Positions 33,728-45,101 of a stretch of 64,000 nucleotides of DNA are shown here, in pieces (the stretch's first letter is position 1; each line of letters starts with the position of its first letter). Origin of the DNA: Ephemerocybe angulata (taxonomy: Eukaryota > Basidiomycota > Agaricomycetes > Agaricales > Psathyrellaceae); contig JAACJK010000220.1 of assembly GCA_013368325.1 (NCBI GenBank), positions 1,054,001-1,118,000 of the forward strand, in the 5' to 3' direction. A program made the translations under genes and the position numbers. The notes beneath the pieces were generated by a model that was given only the letters and a program-made list of their open reading frames with translations, was not told the origin of the DNA and did not search any database.

Positions 33728-34367
33728 ATGACCGCACCAACGGACCTTCCCCGGACACTCTACTTTGGATACGGGAGCAATCTATGGCTCGATCAGATGA
33801 AGAGACGCTGCCCACAGAGCAAGCTGGTTGGGATAGGATTGCTAAAGGACTGGTATGCATACCCTATCATCTACACACTCCCTCTGGCTTAAACTCATTC
33901 TCGATGGATACAGGAAATGGATTATCAACCGACGAGGCTACGCCAACATCATCCCCTCCGTCGGCGACATCGTGTACGGCCTCATGTTCGAACTCAGCGA
34001 GCACGATGAAGAATTCCTCGACCGCTCGGAGGGAGTCCCCATATCCTACGTCACGGAGACACTCCCTATAGAATTCACCTCTGTCACCACCCCAAACGAC
34101 CTCAATTCCGTTGTGGGTTCGGCTGCTGTCCTCCGCGATGCCCTAGTGTACGTTGACTACAAGCGTGTGGAGAATGGCGACCCGAAGGAGGAGTATATCT
34201 TCAGGATCAACAAGGGCATCATCGACGCGGAGAGGATTGGTATACCCAAAGATTATTTCGAGAAGTATTTCAGACCAAGCATTCCTATCATGCCGGAGGC
34301 GCTGAAGGAACCCGACTCCATGGTCCTCGACCCATTCGCGCCACAGTTGTACCGAGTCGAGGCGTAG
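33728..34367 (+). CDS. Gamma-glutamylcyclotransferase-like protein
   Basis: Two exons (33728-33852 and 33914-34367) give 192 residues, the common length for the family. The N terminus carries the substrate-binding motif (TLYFGYGSNLWLDQMKRRCP), then GYANIIPSVGDIVYGLMFEL and DALVYVDYKRVENGDPKEEY, ending FAPQLYRVEA. Family members release 5-oxoproline from gamma-glutamyl amino acids or glutathione-like compounds in the cytosol. Which substrate this one uses cannot be told. A truncated second copy lies at 37.3 kb. The gene points away from SNU13 and toward a UTP21 remnant. Confidence 0.85.
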
Positions 34368-34473
34368 ATTCTGTCGGCGTAGCATACCCCGCCATCTGTA
34401 TAAATACTTTTCTGCAGATTGAGCAATGAAAGAATAAGAGATATATTGCACCACCAACTTCCCCCATCCACAC

Positions 34474-34957
34474 CTAAAGCGTATCCCTAACAAACCCAAG
34501 TGTACCCAACGAGCTCGTAATAAACTTCAACACCCTCTGGCTCTCCTTCCGATGCACGCCTCCATCTCCTCCATCGCCTCCCGCAGCTCCTCATTCGCAA
34601 TCAGCACCTCACTGTGCATCTGCAAGAACACTTCAAGAACGCCTCGACGGCTTCAAAGTCGCGTATCGGCAGCACTTTCGAATGCCTTCGACAATATACG
34701 CAATTCGCCGTGCTGCCGGTAATTCTTTTTGGAGTTTAAGACTTCAGTGCGGCGGGCAACGTAAGTGAAGAGGTCTTCGTCTATATCGCAACATCGAGTC
34801 AGCACCAAATCTAGTTAGTGAAAAGAAAGAACGCACAAACGCTATCTGGTGCCGCCGCCGCCATCTTCTCGTAGAGCACCGACTCAACATCTCCCTTCTT
34901 CTGCAACCTCCTCGACGACGCCCTCGCAGCAGCAGCCTCCCTCTCCTTCTTCAACCA
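34474..34957 (-). pseudogene. Truncated UTP21 C-terminal fragment
   Basis: Minus-strand sequence matching the last part of UTP21 (37570-38073). It keeps the stop-side sequence but has single-base indels (near 34558 and 34629) and a replaced central segment (about 34666-34730) bounded by CGGCAGCA and TGCTGCCG. Homology stops at about 34957, and the remaining UTP21 gene is absent. It cannot encode the protein. It is a by-product of the segmental duplication. Confidence 0.85.
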
Positions 34958-34990
34958 CGACATAATTTCGTAACGGAGCCGAACCACAGA

Positions 34991-36872
34991 CTACATGTAA
35001 GGCTCCTCATCCATATCGTCCAAGAACCAATTCGCCTCAGTCGTATCTCGGAGCTCTCTCTCCGGAATCGCCATCAAGATCTTCTGCTTCAGCATCTCGG
35101 CCAGGGACTTGGCCTTCTTGTATTCATCGCTAGGGACCCACGTCTCCCCCCCGAAACCGATCATGCCTCGTGCGATCTCGAGGCTCTCGTCATCTAGCTT
35201 CAGCCTCTCACTCAATGCCTTCGTCTTGGTCACGTCGTCAGGCTCGAACTCGACGGGGCACGGAACGCCTGCCTCCGCAAGCCACCCCCACTCCTCAGTC
35301 GCCTTGATCAGCAGAGCCTTGAGGTCGTGGGTCTCACCCTCCCAGGGATAACCAGCTTGGTAGAAGAGGCGGCGGATGAAGAGAGACGCCGAGTCCGATA
35401 GGGCCTCATGGTGGAGATGGTTGAGCTCTTCCGTGCCCTTGGCGTAGTGGAAGTGGACGAGGCGGGCGTGGTGGACCCCAACGGCTTCCATCAGCTCGGA
35501 TTCCCCCATAGTGTGCGCATTCGGAGGAAATGACGGTGGGATGAGGTATTGCGAGATCGGGTCATCGTAGTTCTGAAGTCGATTTGGTATACCGGCCAGG
35601 AGGAAGCGGGGCAGGATGGCAGCGTGTTGCCAGTCGAGCAGGCTTATAATCTCCAGCTGGCCAGAGTCTGGCGAGGTTGACACCATGACGTTGCTCGGGT
35701 GGAGATCAGGATGACGGATGCAGAATGCTCGAAGGGATGGGCTGTTGGGAATGAGCGAAGGGGCCATGAGAAGGTAGCGTTGGAGATTCTTGATGTGGTC
35801 CAGAGGCGACTGCTTCTCGTAGTTGAACGACTCCCTTCTCATGCGCTGAAACGGGAGCAGAGGTTGACCAAAACGTTCTAGGTACGCTATTTCCTTGTGT
35901 GCGGCTGCTGCGAGTGCTGCTTCTGCGTTTTCGTCTATTAACAATGACGATTAGTTCCGGAAAGTTCAATGGCACAACAACAGAGAGACAGAGACTTACA
36001 GGGTCCTCGTTTCACATCGAGCTGCGACCTCCTCCCATACCACATATGCAACCTGACATCTGGACCGATACAGAAGTGTTCGCCCGTTAGCGTCTGGAAG
36101 CCCGTCTTCTCCCCTGCTACCTTTTCCAAGTCGTCGACAAAGTAAAGGCTTCCACCAGCTGGGAAGGGAATCGACATGATGAGGGACTCGAGATGAACAA
36201 GCCGACGCACGACGGAGGCGAGATCCGCTTCCTTTAACTGCATCCACAGGTCGGTGAGCTTCGTACCCTTCACGAACTCCATGAAGATGTACTCGGTCTT
36301 CGCAGCGTTGTCCGACGTAGGAGAGTAGCCGTACACCTTGGGAACTGGCAGGTCATGGGCACGGAGGAAGGCCATCGTGGCCACCTCACTGGCAACGGCG
36401 TAGAACTTGGGTTGCGTGACGGGGTACGGGACGCGCGCGATCATCTGGAACCCGTCGTGCATTGTGATGAGGAAGATGCGGTTGAAGCCTCCCTCGTCAA
36501 GCTTCTCCATGGTGTCGACGTCCTGGAGCGTCCGACCGACGGACTGTGCCGCAAGTCGACGGAGCTCACCGTCGTCGAACGCGTGCTCGCGCTCTGCGAG
36601 ACGAAGATCGTTGTTGACGCTGAAAATTGTGTGGCATTAGAGACATGTAACTTAGGCCGGGAGAGTGTATGTACAACTTACAGCCATGATCCTGACGTGT
36701 ATTTGAAGAGAGTGCAGGGAGAACCTGGCGTGCTCGACAATGAACGACGTGGCAAATGCATAGAGGTCTGAGTGGGGATGGAGATGGGTGAGGGAAAGGA
36801 TAGACGTGCTAGACGCAAAGAGGAGAGAGTACTGCCGTGGCGGAGACTCGTTTGCTTTAGGGAATGCAGCAT
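34991..36872 (-). CDS. AIM9-like phosphotransferase-family protein, probably mitochondrial
   Basis: Three exons (36872-36682, 36619-36000, 35934-34991) join in phase to 584 residues. The start chosen gives a presequence-like N terminus rich in Arg/Ser (MLHSLKQTSLRHGSTLSSLR). Then follow FKYTSGSWLVNNDLRLAERE, the kinase-like N lobe MEKLDEGGFNRIF with MIARVPYP, EYIFMEFVKGTKL, and the C-lobe motif HPDLHPSNVMVS (HxDxxxxN) with LLDWQ. This is the APH/choline-kinase fold. Fungal members include Aim9, linked to mitochondrial inheritance in yeast; the substrate is unknown. A later start at 36761 is possible. It sits between the two copies of the duplicated block. Confidence 0.87.
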
Positions 36873-37168
36873 ATAAAGTTGTGTGTGTGCGCCGGAGAGG
36901 GAAGTTTGGAAGGGGTTCAAGAGTGGGAAGTCGACCAAGTTACGCTCACCGCCTCGCTATGTATGCCAGTTACAAAACAGCCAAAGAGTGGAGTTCCGAG
37001 GCCATCCATTATGGCTCGGGTACTTGTCCGCGGCGGAATTTTATTCCAGGGGTTTGAAACTTTCCCGGTTTCCGCTCTCCTGGTCCATGAGACGCACTCC
37101 GCTCACGTGCGCCTGGCATATCTGGAGGCCGACCGCTCCTGCCAGACTGGGGAGTCTGCCTGTGTAGT

Positions 37169-38073
37169 ATGTACTTCCTCATCATGATCACCCTGCTCAG
37201 TGCTCTTTTGGGCGCTTGGACGCTGCACCGCAGCTCTACAGCTTCTTGGCTTAGACCATCGCGATACCAGAGAAAACTAATGATACAGACGAAAGTTATG
37301 ACCATGCCAACAGACCTGGGCCGGACTCTCTACTTTGGATACGGAAGTAATCTATGGCTCGATCAAATGAAGAGGCGCTGCCCAGAGAGCAAGTTGGTTG
37401 GAATAGGACTGTTGAAGGACCCGACATGGTCCTCGACCCATTCGCGCCACAGCTGTACCGAGTCGAAGCGTAGATTCTGTCGACGTAGCATTCCCCACAA
37501 CTGTACATATATCCTAGATCGCGCAATGCAAGAATGATAAGATATATTGCATCCCCAACCCCCATACACCTAAAGCGTATCCCTAACAAACCCAAGCGTC
37601 CCCAACGAGCTCGTAATAAGCTCCAACACCCTCTGACTCTCCTTCCGATGCACGCCCTCCATCTCCTCCATCGCCTCCCGCAGCTCCTCATTCGCAATAA
37701 GCACCTCGCTATGCATCTGCAAGAACACCTTCAAGAACGCCTCGACGGCTTCAAAGTCGCGTCTCGACCTCAGCCGCTGGGTCAGAGCATGCATGAAGAG
37801 CGCCAGACTTTCAAGCGACATCAAAGAGCGGATCTCGAGGTCCAGTGCGGCGGGCGACATTGCTTTAGCGTAAGTGAACAGGTCTTCGTCTATATCGCAA
37901 CACCGAGTCGTCAGCACCAAATCTCCAGAGAGTAGCTGGGGAAAGGAAAAGAACGCACAATCGCTATCTGGCGCCGCCGCGGCCATCTTCTCGTAAAACA
38001 CCGACTCAACGTCTCCCTTCTTCTGCAACCTCCTCGACGACGCCCTCGCAGCAGCAGCCTCCCTCTCCTTCTT
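37169..38073. repeat. Segmental duplication, block B (broken cyclotransferase + intact UTP21 end)
   Basis: Homologous to block A at 33588-34957, but with about 460 bp missing inside the cyclotransferase gene. Its UTP21 part is the real 3' end of the functional gene. Together with block A it shows reciprocal loss after duplication. Confidence 0.88.
37298..37473 (+). pseudogene. Cyclotransferase-like gene, internally deleted
   Basis: The first exon (TLYFGYGSNLWLDQMKRRCP to GIGLLKD) is joined directly to the last codons of the intact gene at 34.3 kb (sequence around DPFAPQLYRVEA). The join is out of frame, and about 460 bp, including the intron and most of the domain, are missing. The short repeat CCCGAC at the breakpoint suggests a microhomology-mediated deletion. 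The promoter-side region is still very similar to that of the intact gene, so a non-functional transcript is possible. Confidence 0.88.
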
Positions 38074-41000
38074 CTCCGTGTCAATCGCAAACCGCGTCTC
38101 CACGCCCGGCAGTGTCGGGAGGAAGAACGGCGCGTGCTCAGGTGCTTTCGGCGCCTCTTTCGGTTTGTTTCGTTGCTACAAACAAGGTTAAGCGAGACCA
38201 GAAAGCGAGGAAAAGGCAGCACGAACCTGGATCACCTCCAAGTTGAGGAGAGTCTGCCATCTCGAACGGGGGAGCAGCGTCAGTGTGATGAGCTCGCCGT
38301 CGAGTTGGGGCGGTGTGGAGAAGACGTCCGCGGGCGAGTCGTTGACCTTGAGAGCGGCGAGGGCTTCCAGAGCTACAATAAAATAAAAAACGATGAGCTT
38401 TCCAATAAGTCGAAGTGGAAAAGACATAAACGCACCCTCTTCCTCTGAAGTACCCTGCACTGAAGGCAACGAAACCTCTGCGATCTCGTCGTCCTGAATG
38501 CCCTTGAACGTGATGTCCGCATATTGCGCACGGTTAGCCCTGCATAGGATAGGTTAACACTATGCCCAACCTGAGGAAAAGCGATGGGACTGACCAGAGG
38601 AAGACCCCCAGACTATCAATGTGTGATGTCGCCAGGAAGTCATTGGTCGGCGAGAACGACAAACTCGTCGCAACACTCGAAGTCTTGAACGCATCGATCA
38701 GCTGCCCAGTCGGAACGTCGAAAGTCCGAATAACAGAGTCGAGCGAGCTCGTAACAAGCCATCTCGAATCCGGTGAGAATGCCTAAGGATATGATCAACA
38801 CCACATTCCCATAAGAGACCAAAAAACAGACTTACAATATCCAAAACCCTTCCCCTAAACCCACCCATCTCCCTAACAACCTTCCTCGTCTCCAAATCCA
38901 CAACCCTCACCACAAGATCATCACACACAACCGCCAGCAGCCCACTCTCCCTCTGCAGCACCACCACCGTCGCCGTACTCGGCAACACAAGCGTCGCCTC
39001 ACACACCGCCGTCCTAAAATCATAAAAGTTGAGCGTCCCATCCAACGTGCACGCCACAAGCCACTGGTTCAGCGCGTCCGTCGCAAGCCCCACAACACTC
39101 CTCTCCCTCCCCGCCTTGCCCGTAATGGTATTCGCATTCGCACTATGCACGCGCCCCGCCACCTCCGCAGGGCACGCGGGAAGCTTGAACGTCCGCCGCC
39201 TCATCCCACTCTGCATGTTCCACATGTGTATACTCCCCGTCGACGAGCCCGCGACGCCAAAGTTCCCGCACGCCGTCACACAGGTGCTCCTCACGGACCC
39301 GAGCGTCGCCTTGCCCTTGCCCTTGAGCTCGGCTTTGATTTTCGAGGCAGCGGAGTCGTCGTCGGCGAACCCGAGCGTGTATTTTCCGAGGCGCTTGGAC
39401 TGCATGGTCCAGGTGCGCGCGAAGGTCTCGTCGGCGTGCGCGGTGAGGATGTCGTCCCAGTCTTTGGCGCGGGCGGGGGAGTAGGAGAGGGAGGTGATTG
39501 GGGGGAATTTGAGGGAGGCGACGGGGAGCGAGAGCGAGGTGGCTTTCTTCGCGAGGGATCCTAAATTACAATACCATTAGAAAAGCCACTCATGAAAGGC
39601 TTGTTTAAACGTACCTTGCGACAACTCAAACGACCTCGAATCCCTCACAACACTCGTACACCTCAAACTCCTATCCCTAGAAGCCGTCAACAACTGCTTC
39701 CCATCATCCCCATAATACCGGATAAGATGAGGAGGCGAGTGGTGGCCCGAACGGAACTTGAGGAGTCGAGGAGCAGCCGTGGGCGAGTCGAAGACCCACT
39801 GCTTCACACTGTTATCTTCCCCGGAGGTGATGAGGAGCGGCTGGCCCGGAACCCACTCCAGCGCGGAGATGGCGCCGTCGTGCGCGCCGCGAACCATGTG
39901 GAGGAGGTGCCCGCCGGCGTTGAGGTCCCAGAGTGCGAGGTGGCCCGCGGAGGAGGCGGAGGCGAGAATGGGTTGTCCGTCTGCGCAACAGCAGGAATCA
40001 TGAGTTGAGATGAACTACTGCGAGTGGAATGGAGGAATGGGTACGTACCGCCACGGAATCCGAGAGCCCTGATTCCACCTCCCTCCATCTGCATCCTCAT
40101 TAGACGCTCGTCCGCGCGGACATCGTATACCGAGATCTCGCCAGACGTAAAGCCGATACCGACAACGTCGATGGCGGGTGACTGGACTACGGAGGTGATA
40201 GCTGACCCGGGCTCGAACTTCTTGCCTAGTAAAGGCACAGTAGGCGCGGTCAGGAGTTTTGAGGAGGCGAAGTGGAAGATGCGTTTTCTGTTACGGATAT
40301 CGATTATAAAACCATGAGTGGAGGCGAGCAGGTCGGGGGAACGTACTGTGTCTGGATGTTCCATAGTTCCATGTTTCCTTCGTTGCTGGCGATGAGGACT
40401 TTGTTGAGGTAGGTAGCGGGATGAAGGATGGAGGTAGCGGTGAAGCCTTTTTCGAATTCGATCGTGGTTTGTAGTGCTGCGCGAGATAAATGGTATGAGA
40501 GTCTAGAAGGCTATCTGAAGCTGCAGTGTAGACATACCTCCAGAAGTTGTATCCCATGTGAGCATACGGTCTCCTTGCTCAGTCAAGGCGAGGATAAACG
40601 AGCCAAAGATCGTGACATATGCGAGGTTGCTTCCCAAAGGGTTCTCAACCCTCAGAATCTACGCTCACAGTCAGAAATCTGCTCTCAACGAAACAAACGA
40701 TTAACGCACCTCCTTGCCCCGAATATACTTGATCAAGAACGTCGACGCAGCGACCCAAACCGCGTCTCCATCCATAGCCATACTCGTAATCTGGTCAGGC
40801 GCATCCGGACCTACACCCAATCAACACCAACACTCAAGACCACCCCCAAAATCTAAACCACGCACCGACGAACAACAGCGTCATCTTGCCCCCCTCCCAA
40901 AGCGCCCAACTCCTCCCCAAACACGTAAGAAGATGCACCCTCGGCCCCTCCGCCGCGCCCTTGAAGCTCCGCGTCTTCAGCACAAATGGTATATGGTTCG

Positions 41001-41169
41001 TGATCAGCCCGAGCGCCCTGAACGGCACGAACAGCCTCGGCTCGTTCTTCGCAGCGACATTCTGCTGCACTTTCGATGATGAGTCCTGGCGCAGCCGTTT
41101 TCTGGGTGGGGGCGTGGAGACGTCGGACTTCGAGTCGTCTGTGGCCGCTATTGAATCTCGCGACGGCAT
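37570..41169 (-). CDS. UTP21: U3 snoRNA-associated protein UTP21 (WDR36 family)
   Basis: A multi-exon minus-strand gene. The N terminus after a basic stretch (TPPPRKRLRQ) reads FVPFRALGLITNHIPFVL, the conserved opening of the UTP21 beta-propeller. WD-repeat pieces follow through the gene (LLITSGEDNSVKQWVF, SRDRSLRCTS, VVGLATDALNQWLVACTLDG). The C-terminal UTP21 domain is at the end (YAKAMSPAALDLEIRSLMSL, ITSSLGTLGFVRDTL). UTP21 is part of the UTP-B subcomplex of the small-subunit processome and acts in 18S rRNA maturation in the nucleolus. Its 3' end overlaps block B of the segmental duplication. Introns are short; I did not resolve every boundary. Confidence 0.93.
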
Positions 41170-41351
41170 TTTGGGGAGAGGTACCAGGAGGAGTAGAGAG
41201 GCGCTTTGACTTTGTGAACTTTGATTGAATTGAATGATCTCAAAAAAATGGATCGCGCGGGCCGGTTTGGATCTGATGCCAAACACGGCACGCATTTACG
41301 TCACACATCAAGCGCGTCTCGTCCACGTCGTTGACAGCGTTCCTTATCACC

Positions 41352-42390
41352 ATGTCCGCGATCCCTGAAGACCATCGCCCGCACGAGACGCCAGAGGTGG
41401 TCGATGCAATCTCGTTTTTGCCCCCGCAGACGCTGCTTGCAGCCAGCCTCGGCTTCGCACTTCTCCTCATACTTGGTGAGACTGCACTCCTATCCGTATC
41501 GGCGAGGTTCCTCTGACCGCGGCTCCAGCCTTCATCGTCTTGGGGAGGAAGAAGTCAAAGGCCAGAGGGAATGCGCTCCTACTCGTTGGACCCATGGATT
41601 CTGGCAAGACCGCCATCTTCTCAAAAGTGTGTAATATCTCAGTTGCCGGTTAGTGGAAGTACAACTGACTCGGTGGAATAGTTGGCCTATGCCCAGACAC
41701 TCCCAACACACACATCACTGCAAGCCAACGCCTCCGACATCTCCTTAACCCCTTCAAAGACAATCCGAATCATCGATATCCCGGGGCACCCCCGGATACG
41801 AAACCAGTTCACAGACCACCTGAGCAGCGCCAAAGCCATCGCCTTCGTCGTAGACTCCAACAGCGTATCCCGCAACGGACCCGCAGTAGCGGAGTACGTC
41901 CACCCTCTAACACCTAATACTAACACTCACCCAACCTAACTAACTCCCCCTCAGACATCTCCACCACATCCTCCACGCCCTCACCTCCCTCCCGCCCTCC
42001 CAAACACCGCCCCTCCTCACCATCCTCTGCAACAAATCCGACCTCCTCAAAACCTCCACCACCTCCGGCCCCGCCGCCTCCCTCGCCACCAACCGCGTCA
42101 AAACCATCCTCGAGCGCGAGCTCGAGAAGCGCCGCGTCGCGCAGAGCGCCAGCGTCGGCGTCGAAGGCCTCGGGGAGGAGAACAGCGAGCAGACGGGGGA
42201 GCTTGGGGGCTTGGAGTGTGGGGCGGATGGGAATGCGACGTTTAGGTTTGAAGATTGGGAGGGTGGGGAGGTTGTGTTTCTGGGGACGAGTGTGCGGCCG
42301 GAGAGTGAGAAGGCCTCGGAGGTTAGCGAGAAGAATGAGCCTGACGCGGGCCTCATTGCACTCGAGAACTGGCTTGAGGATAACATGTAG
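41352..42390 (+). CDS. SRP102: Signal recognition particle receptor subunit beta
   Basis: Four exons join in phase. The N terminus has one membrane anchor (LPPQTLLAASLGFALLLILA then FIVLG). A Ras-like GTPase domain follows: P-loop GPMDSGKTAIF, the G3 region RIIDIPGHPRIR, and the G4 motif CNKSDLL. The protein ends FLGTSVRPESEK with LENWLEDNM. It anchors SRP receptor alpha at the ER membrane and regulates co-translational targeting. Its start is about 180 bp from the divergent UTP21 start. Symbol by homology to yeast. Confidence 0.93.
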
Positions 42391-43155
42391 TTTTAACCAC
42401 GTTTGGAGACCAAATTTATGCCCGCGAGGTCAAATATTTGCGCGCTGAATACTTGCTACTTATACAAACGGCCCGCCATATCGGAGGGTGTTCTATCTAT
42501 TACAAACGATGAAAGAAAAGAAAAATGGGAAGGTTCAAGGGATTGTGATTATGTCGCAGGCGTCGAGGGCCTGCCAAGGATAATCGATAATGGGTCAGCC
42601 CCTCAACGCTTGTAGGCGGGAAGGAAGGTGTAGCGACTCACCTCGAGCCCGAGTCCAATAACCCGCCTTCATCGAGGGGGTATCTGAGCTGGACGCATGA
42701 CCACGAGGGTCGGATTGCGCTGGAAGAGGAACGATTAGTATAATAGTATCGAGTCAAAATTGAGAAACGAGCGGACAGGAATACCCCAGCTACGAGACAC
42801 GAGACGGCTGCCCTAGAACTTAATCATCAAAAGGCAGTCGGACGAAGATTGACCGGAGCTGAGGATGCGTGATTCCATATAGGTCAGTTTGCGCTGCGGA
42901 ACACCAACATTAGGATGAGAAGTACGTGGGGAGGAGAGGGTCCGCTTACCCCAGCTCCAGGTCCGAACGCGATGCTCCTAAGAGCGGTGCCGGCGAGATG
43001 GAAATACAGAGTTGAGTGGGTATCTGAGCTGGGGTATGACTTTAAAGGTCTGGTTACACTGCGAGCATTGTCATCAGAAAGAAATCCAGGGCCAAGGAGA
43101 GATGTGAGAGGCACACGTACCCAAGCTGCGAGACACCAGACGGCTGCCCTAGAAC

Positions 43156-43350
43156 TCAATCATCAAAGGGCAGTCGGACGAAGATTGTCCAGATCCAGAG
43201 CTGAGGATGCGTGATTCCATATAGGTCAGTTTGCGCTGGAAAGTCGGGAGACGAATCGGTATACTTCAGTAAAGGGCACACTCGGAGGAGAGGAGGTTCA
43301 GACGTACCCCAGCTCCAGGTCCGAACGTGGGCTCCAGGAGGTCCAGTCAT
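43156..43350 (-). CDS. Putative 40-residue spliced micro-protein of the array
   Basis: Exons 43350-43308 and 43235-43156 join in phase to 40 residues: MTGPPGAHVRTWSW, then AQTDLYGITHPQLW and a hydrophobic end FVRLPFDD. A strong TATATA (43616-43622, minus sense) lies about 265 bp upstream. It has no signal peptide or known domain. Existence as a protein is uncertain; the repeated splice architecture is the main support. Confidence 0.35.
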   Translation of the reverse strand: MTGPPGAHVRTWSWGTSEPPLLRVCPLLKYTDSSPDFPAQTDLYGITHPQLWIWTIFVRLPFDD

Positions 43351-43615
43351 TACAATTGAAGACGGCGGGGTTATGATCTTGAGCAGGCGATATATGAAGG
43401 GCGATGCTGGACTTGGGGAGAAGAGTAAGCGTGGAGCATTGCGAGAGCAATGAGGGATACTACATAGCGAGAACGCCCAGTACACTTGAGAGAACCAGGA
43501 AAGTATATAACAAAGAGAATATGGCCGCTGAAGGAATCAAACTTGGCGAGGTGCAGGAGATCCGATGAATCGACTGTTGAGGTGCGATGAGGAAGAGGGG
43601 AAGCCCAGAGAGCCT

Positions 43616-43622
43616 TATATAC
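43616..43622 (-). promoter_or_regulatory. TATA box for the array (internal promoter)
   Basis: On the minus strand GGTATATAAGG reads away from the bulk of the array toward the module at 43.35 kb. A similar element (GTATAAAGAGG, about 45247-45255) lies upstream of the first module. Two such boxes suggest at least two transcription units. Confidence 0.45.
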
Positions 43623-44286
43623 CCCTCCGATGTATAGGAGGCTGGCGGGGTTGTGACGGTCAGCTTCCGGGCGAGATCGAACGATCGAATTGCGGATGAC
43701 GTTGCAGGCCAGCCAGCCGCGTCTCCGAGTCGTCTCTGCCTGTCAGCCGCGCCGCGCTCTGGGTGGCAGCACTTACTTTGCCCCTTGTCGTACTCGCCGT
43801 TCGTGGATGTGGAGTATCCGTTGGGCGAGTTTGAGATGCGGGCTGAAGGCTGGCCCCCACGAGTGGGTGGAGGTTCGAAACAAGAGGCGAACCGACGGAC
43901 TTTGAACTGACGCGTCGTGATGTCAGCAGAGTTAAGCGCCCAAGTCAGGGGCTTATGGCGTGACGAATTGAGCAAGAGATTCACGGTCGCTTAAGAAGAC
44001 AGTGTAAAACAGTTGGTTGGAATCGAAACGAAATTGGTGTTGATCTATCTACTACATAGATGCAAGGGTGGCGGAGCCACTTGTGACTTGAGGAGCAGGA
44101 GGCTAAGCGCGTTCGTGGCGGGAGATCCCTGAGAGAATCATTGTCAGCGAGAGACCGAGGTACTAGAGCTGGGCGAGGAGAAGGAATGAGCGTACGGGTG
44201 CTCCAGATAAAAAATAGCCTGCCCTAGAATTCATTATCATCAATGGGCCTGGCGACCAGCAAGTCAGGGGGTGGTGACGCCGTAAA

Positions 44287-44454
44287 CTAAGTGCTGGCGA
44301 AGGCCGAGAGGTCCATGAGGCAGTTCCATATCTGGGGCTGAGGATGCGTGAATCCATTTAGGTCAGTTTGCGCTAAAATGGAAGTCAGAAAATATGTTGG
44401 GGAGGGTAGCAAATGAAACGTACCCCAGCACCAGATACGGACGTTTTGCTCCAT
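44287..44454 (-). CDS. Putative 38-residue spliced micro-protein of the array
   Basis: Exons 44454-44424 and 44372-44287 join in phase to 38 residues: MEQNVRIWCW then AQTDLNGFTHPQPQIW and an end DLSAFAST. It has the same core as the other modules and no known domain. Coding status is uncertain. Confidence 0.33.
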   Translation of the reverse strand: MEQNVRIWCWGTFHLLPSPTYFLTSILAQTDLNGFTHPQPQIWNCLMDLSAFAST

Positions 44455-44740
44455 GAGGTTCTACTACGCTCGAGGGTGAGTGAATCATGCTCGATGATGA
44501 GGAAAAGGAATGCATAGGCGACTGGTGTGCGGTGACGAGGCCCATACCCCGAAGCTGAGGATGCTTGATTCCATATAGGTCAGTTTGCGCTGCGACAAAG
44601 GGGGGGTATTAGAATCGAGGGCTGATCTGAAAGGTGAAGAGAGCGTAGCGTACCCCAGCTCCAAAGTATGGGAATTGCGCTCCAGAAATGCTAGCCGGTG
44701 AAGGTAGACGGCCTGTTGTGCTCGGGCAGTCAATTGACAA

Positions 44741-45101
44741 TCATGGTGAGGACGATATCGAGCATGAAAGGCGGAGGCGGTGGTGAGCGAGGCAGGCTCC
44801 CATACCCCAAAGCTGAGGATGCTTGATTCCATTTAGGTCAGTTTGCGCTACATTTGGGGGAAGGGAGTCAGAATCGAAGCTGATAGATAGTGAGGGAGGA
44901 GACGTACCCCAGCTCCAGAGTATGGGAACTGCGCTCCGAAAGCGCGGCGTGGCGTCGTGGTTGAAGGTCGGAAATGTTGAATGCGGCTAATGCCGGTGGT
45001 GGAGAGGCTGGGCTCGCGTTAGCGAGAGTTAGATAGTTGATCAAAGGAGCCAGCCAGACACATACCTCATGAGAGAGGGAGCTCATCAATGGGTTGCCCA
45101 T
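44741..45101 (-). CDS. Putative 73-residue spliced micro-protein, first module of the array
   Basis: Three exons (45101-45066, 44986-44908, 44847-44741) join in phase to 73 residues: MGNPLMSSLSHE, an Arg/Pro-rich middle ending VPILWSW, and AQTDLNGIKHPQLWG followed by a Ser/Arg-rich tail. It lies about 150 bp downstream of a TATA-like element (about 45247-45255 on this strand), the best promoter-start arrangement in the array. No family is recognised. Confidence 0.4.

Larger units (their letters stand above)
33588..34957. repeat. Segmental duplication, block A (intact cyclotransferase + UTP21 remnant)
   Basis: This block is homologous to block B at about 37169-38073. Shared sequence begins in the upstream region of the cyclotransferase gene (for example GATCACCCTGCTCAGTGCTC in both) and ends inside the UTP21 C-terminal coding region at CCTCCCTCTCCTTCTTC. 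Block A keeps the plus-strand cyclotransferase gene whole but only a broken tail of UTP21. Confidence 0.88.
42650..45101 (-). repeat. Tandem array of a short two-exon module (about eight degenerate copies)
   Basis: A donor-side exon ending AGCTGGG|GT is followed by a 45-70 nt intron and then an acceptor-side exon CGCAAACTGACCTATATGG (or close variants) continuing to CATCCTCAGC. Acceptor exons are at about 44847, 44594, 44372, 43235 and 42893 downward; more degenerate junctions are near 44190, 43120 and 42790. Exon sequences are nearly identical between copies while the introns differ almost completely. The frame common to all five good copies reads W-x-W-A-Q-T-D-L-(Y/N)-G-(I/F)-(T/K)-H-P-Q. 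I know no family with this module. It could be a set of micro-protein genes, one alternatively spliced gene, or spliced non-coding RNAs. Confidence 0.75.

Noticed and set aside
43460..43984. A 174-codon minus-strand frame inside the mini-exon array
   Set aside because: It covers the TATA box and leader region of a module, has low-complexity composition and no conserved motif.
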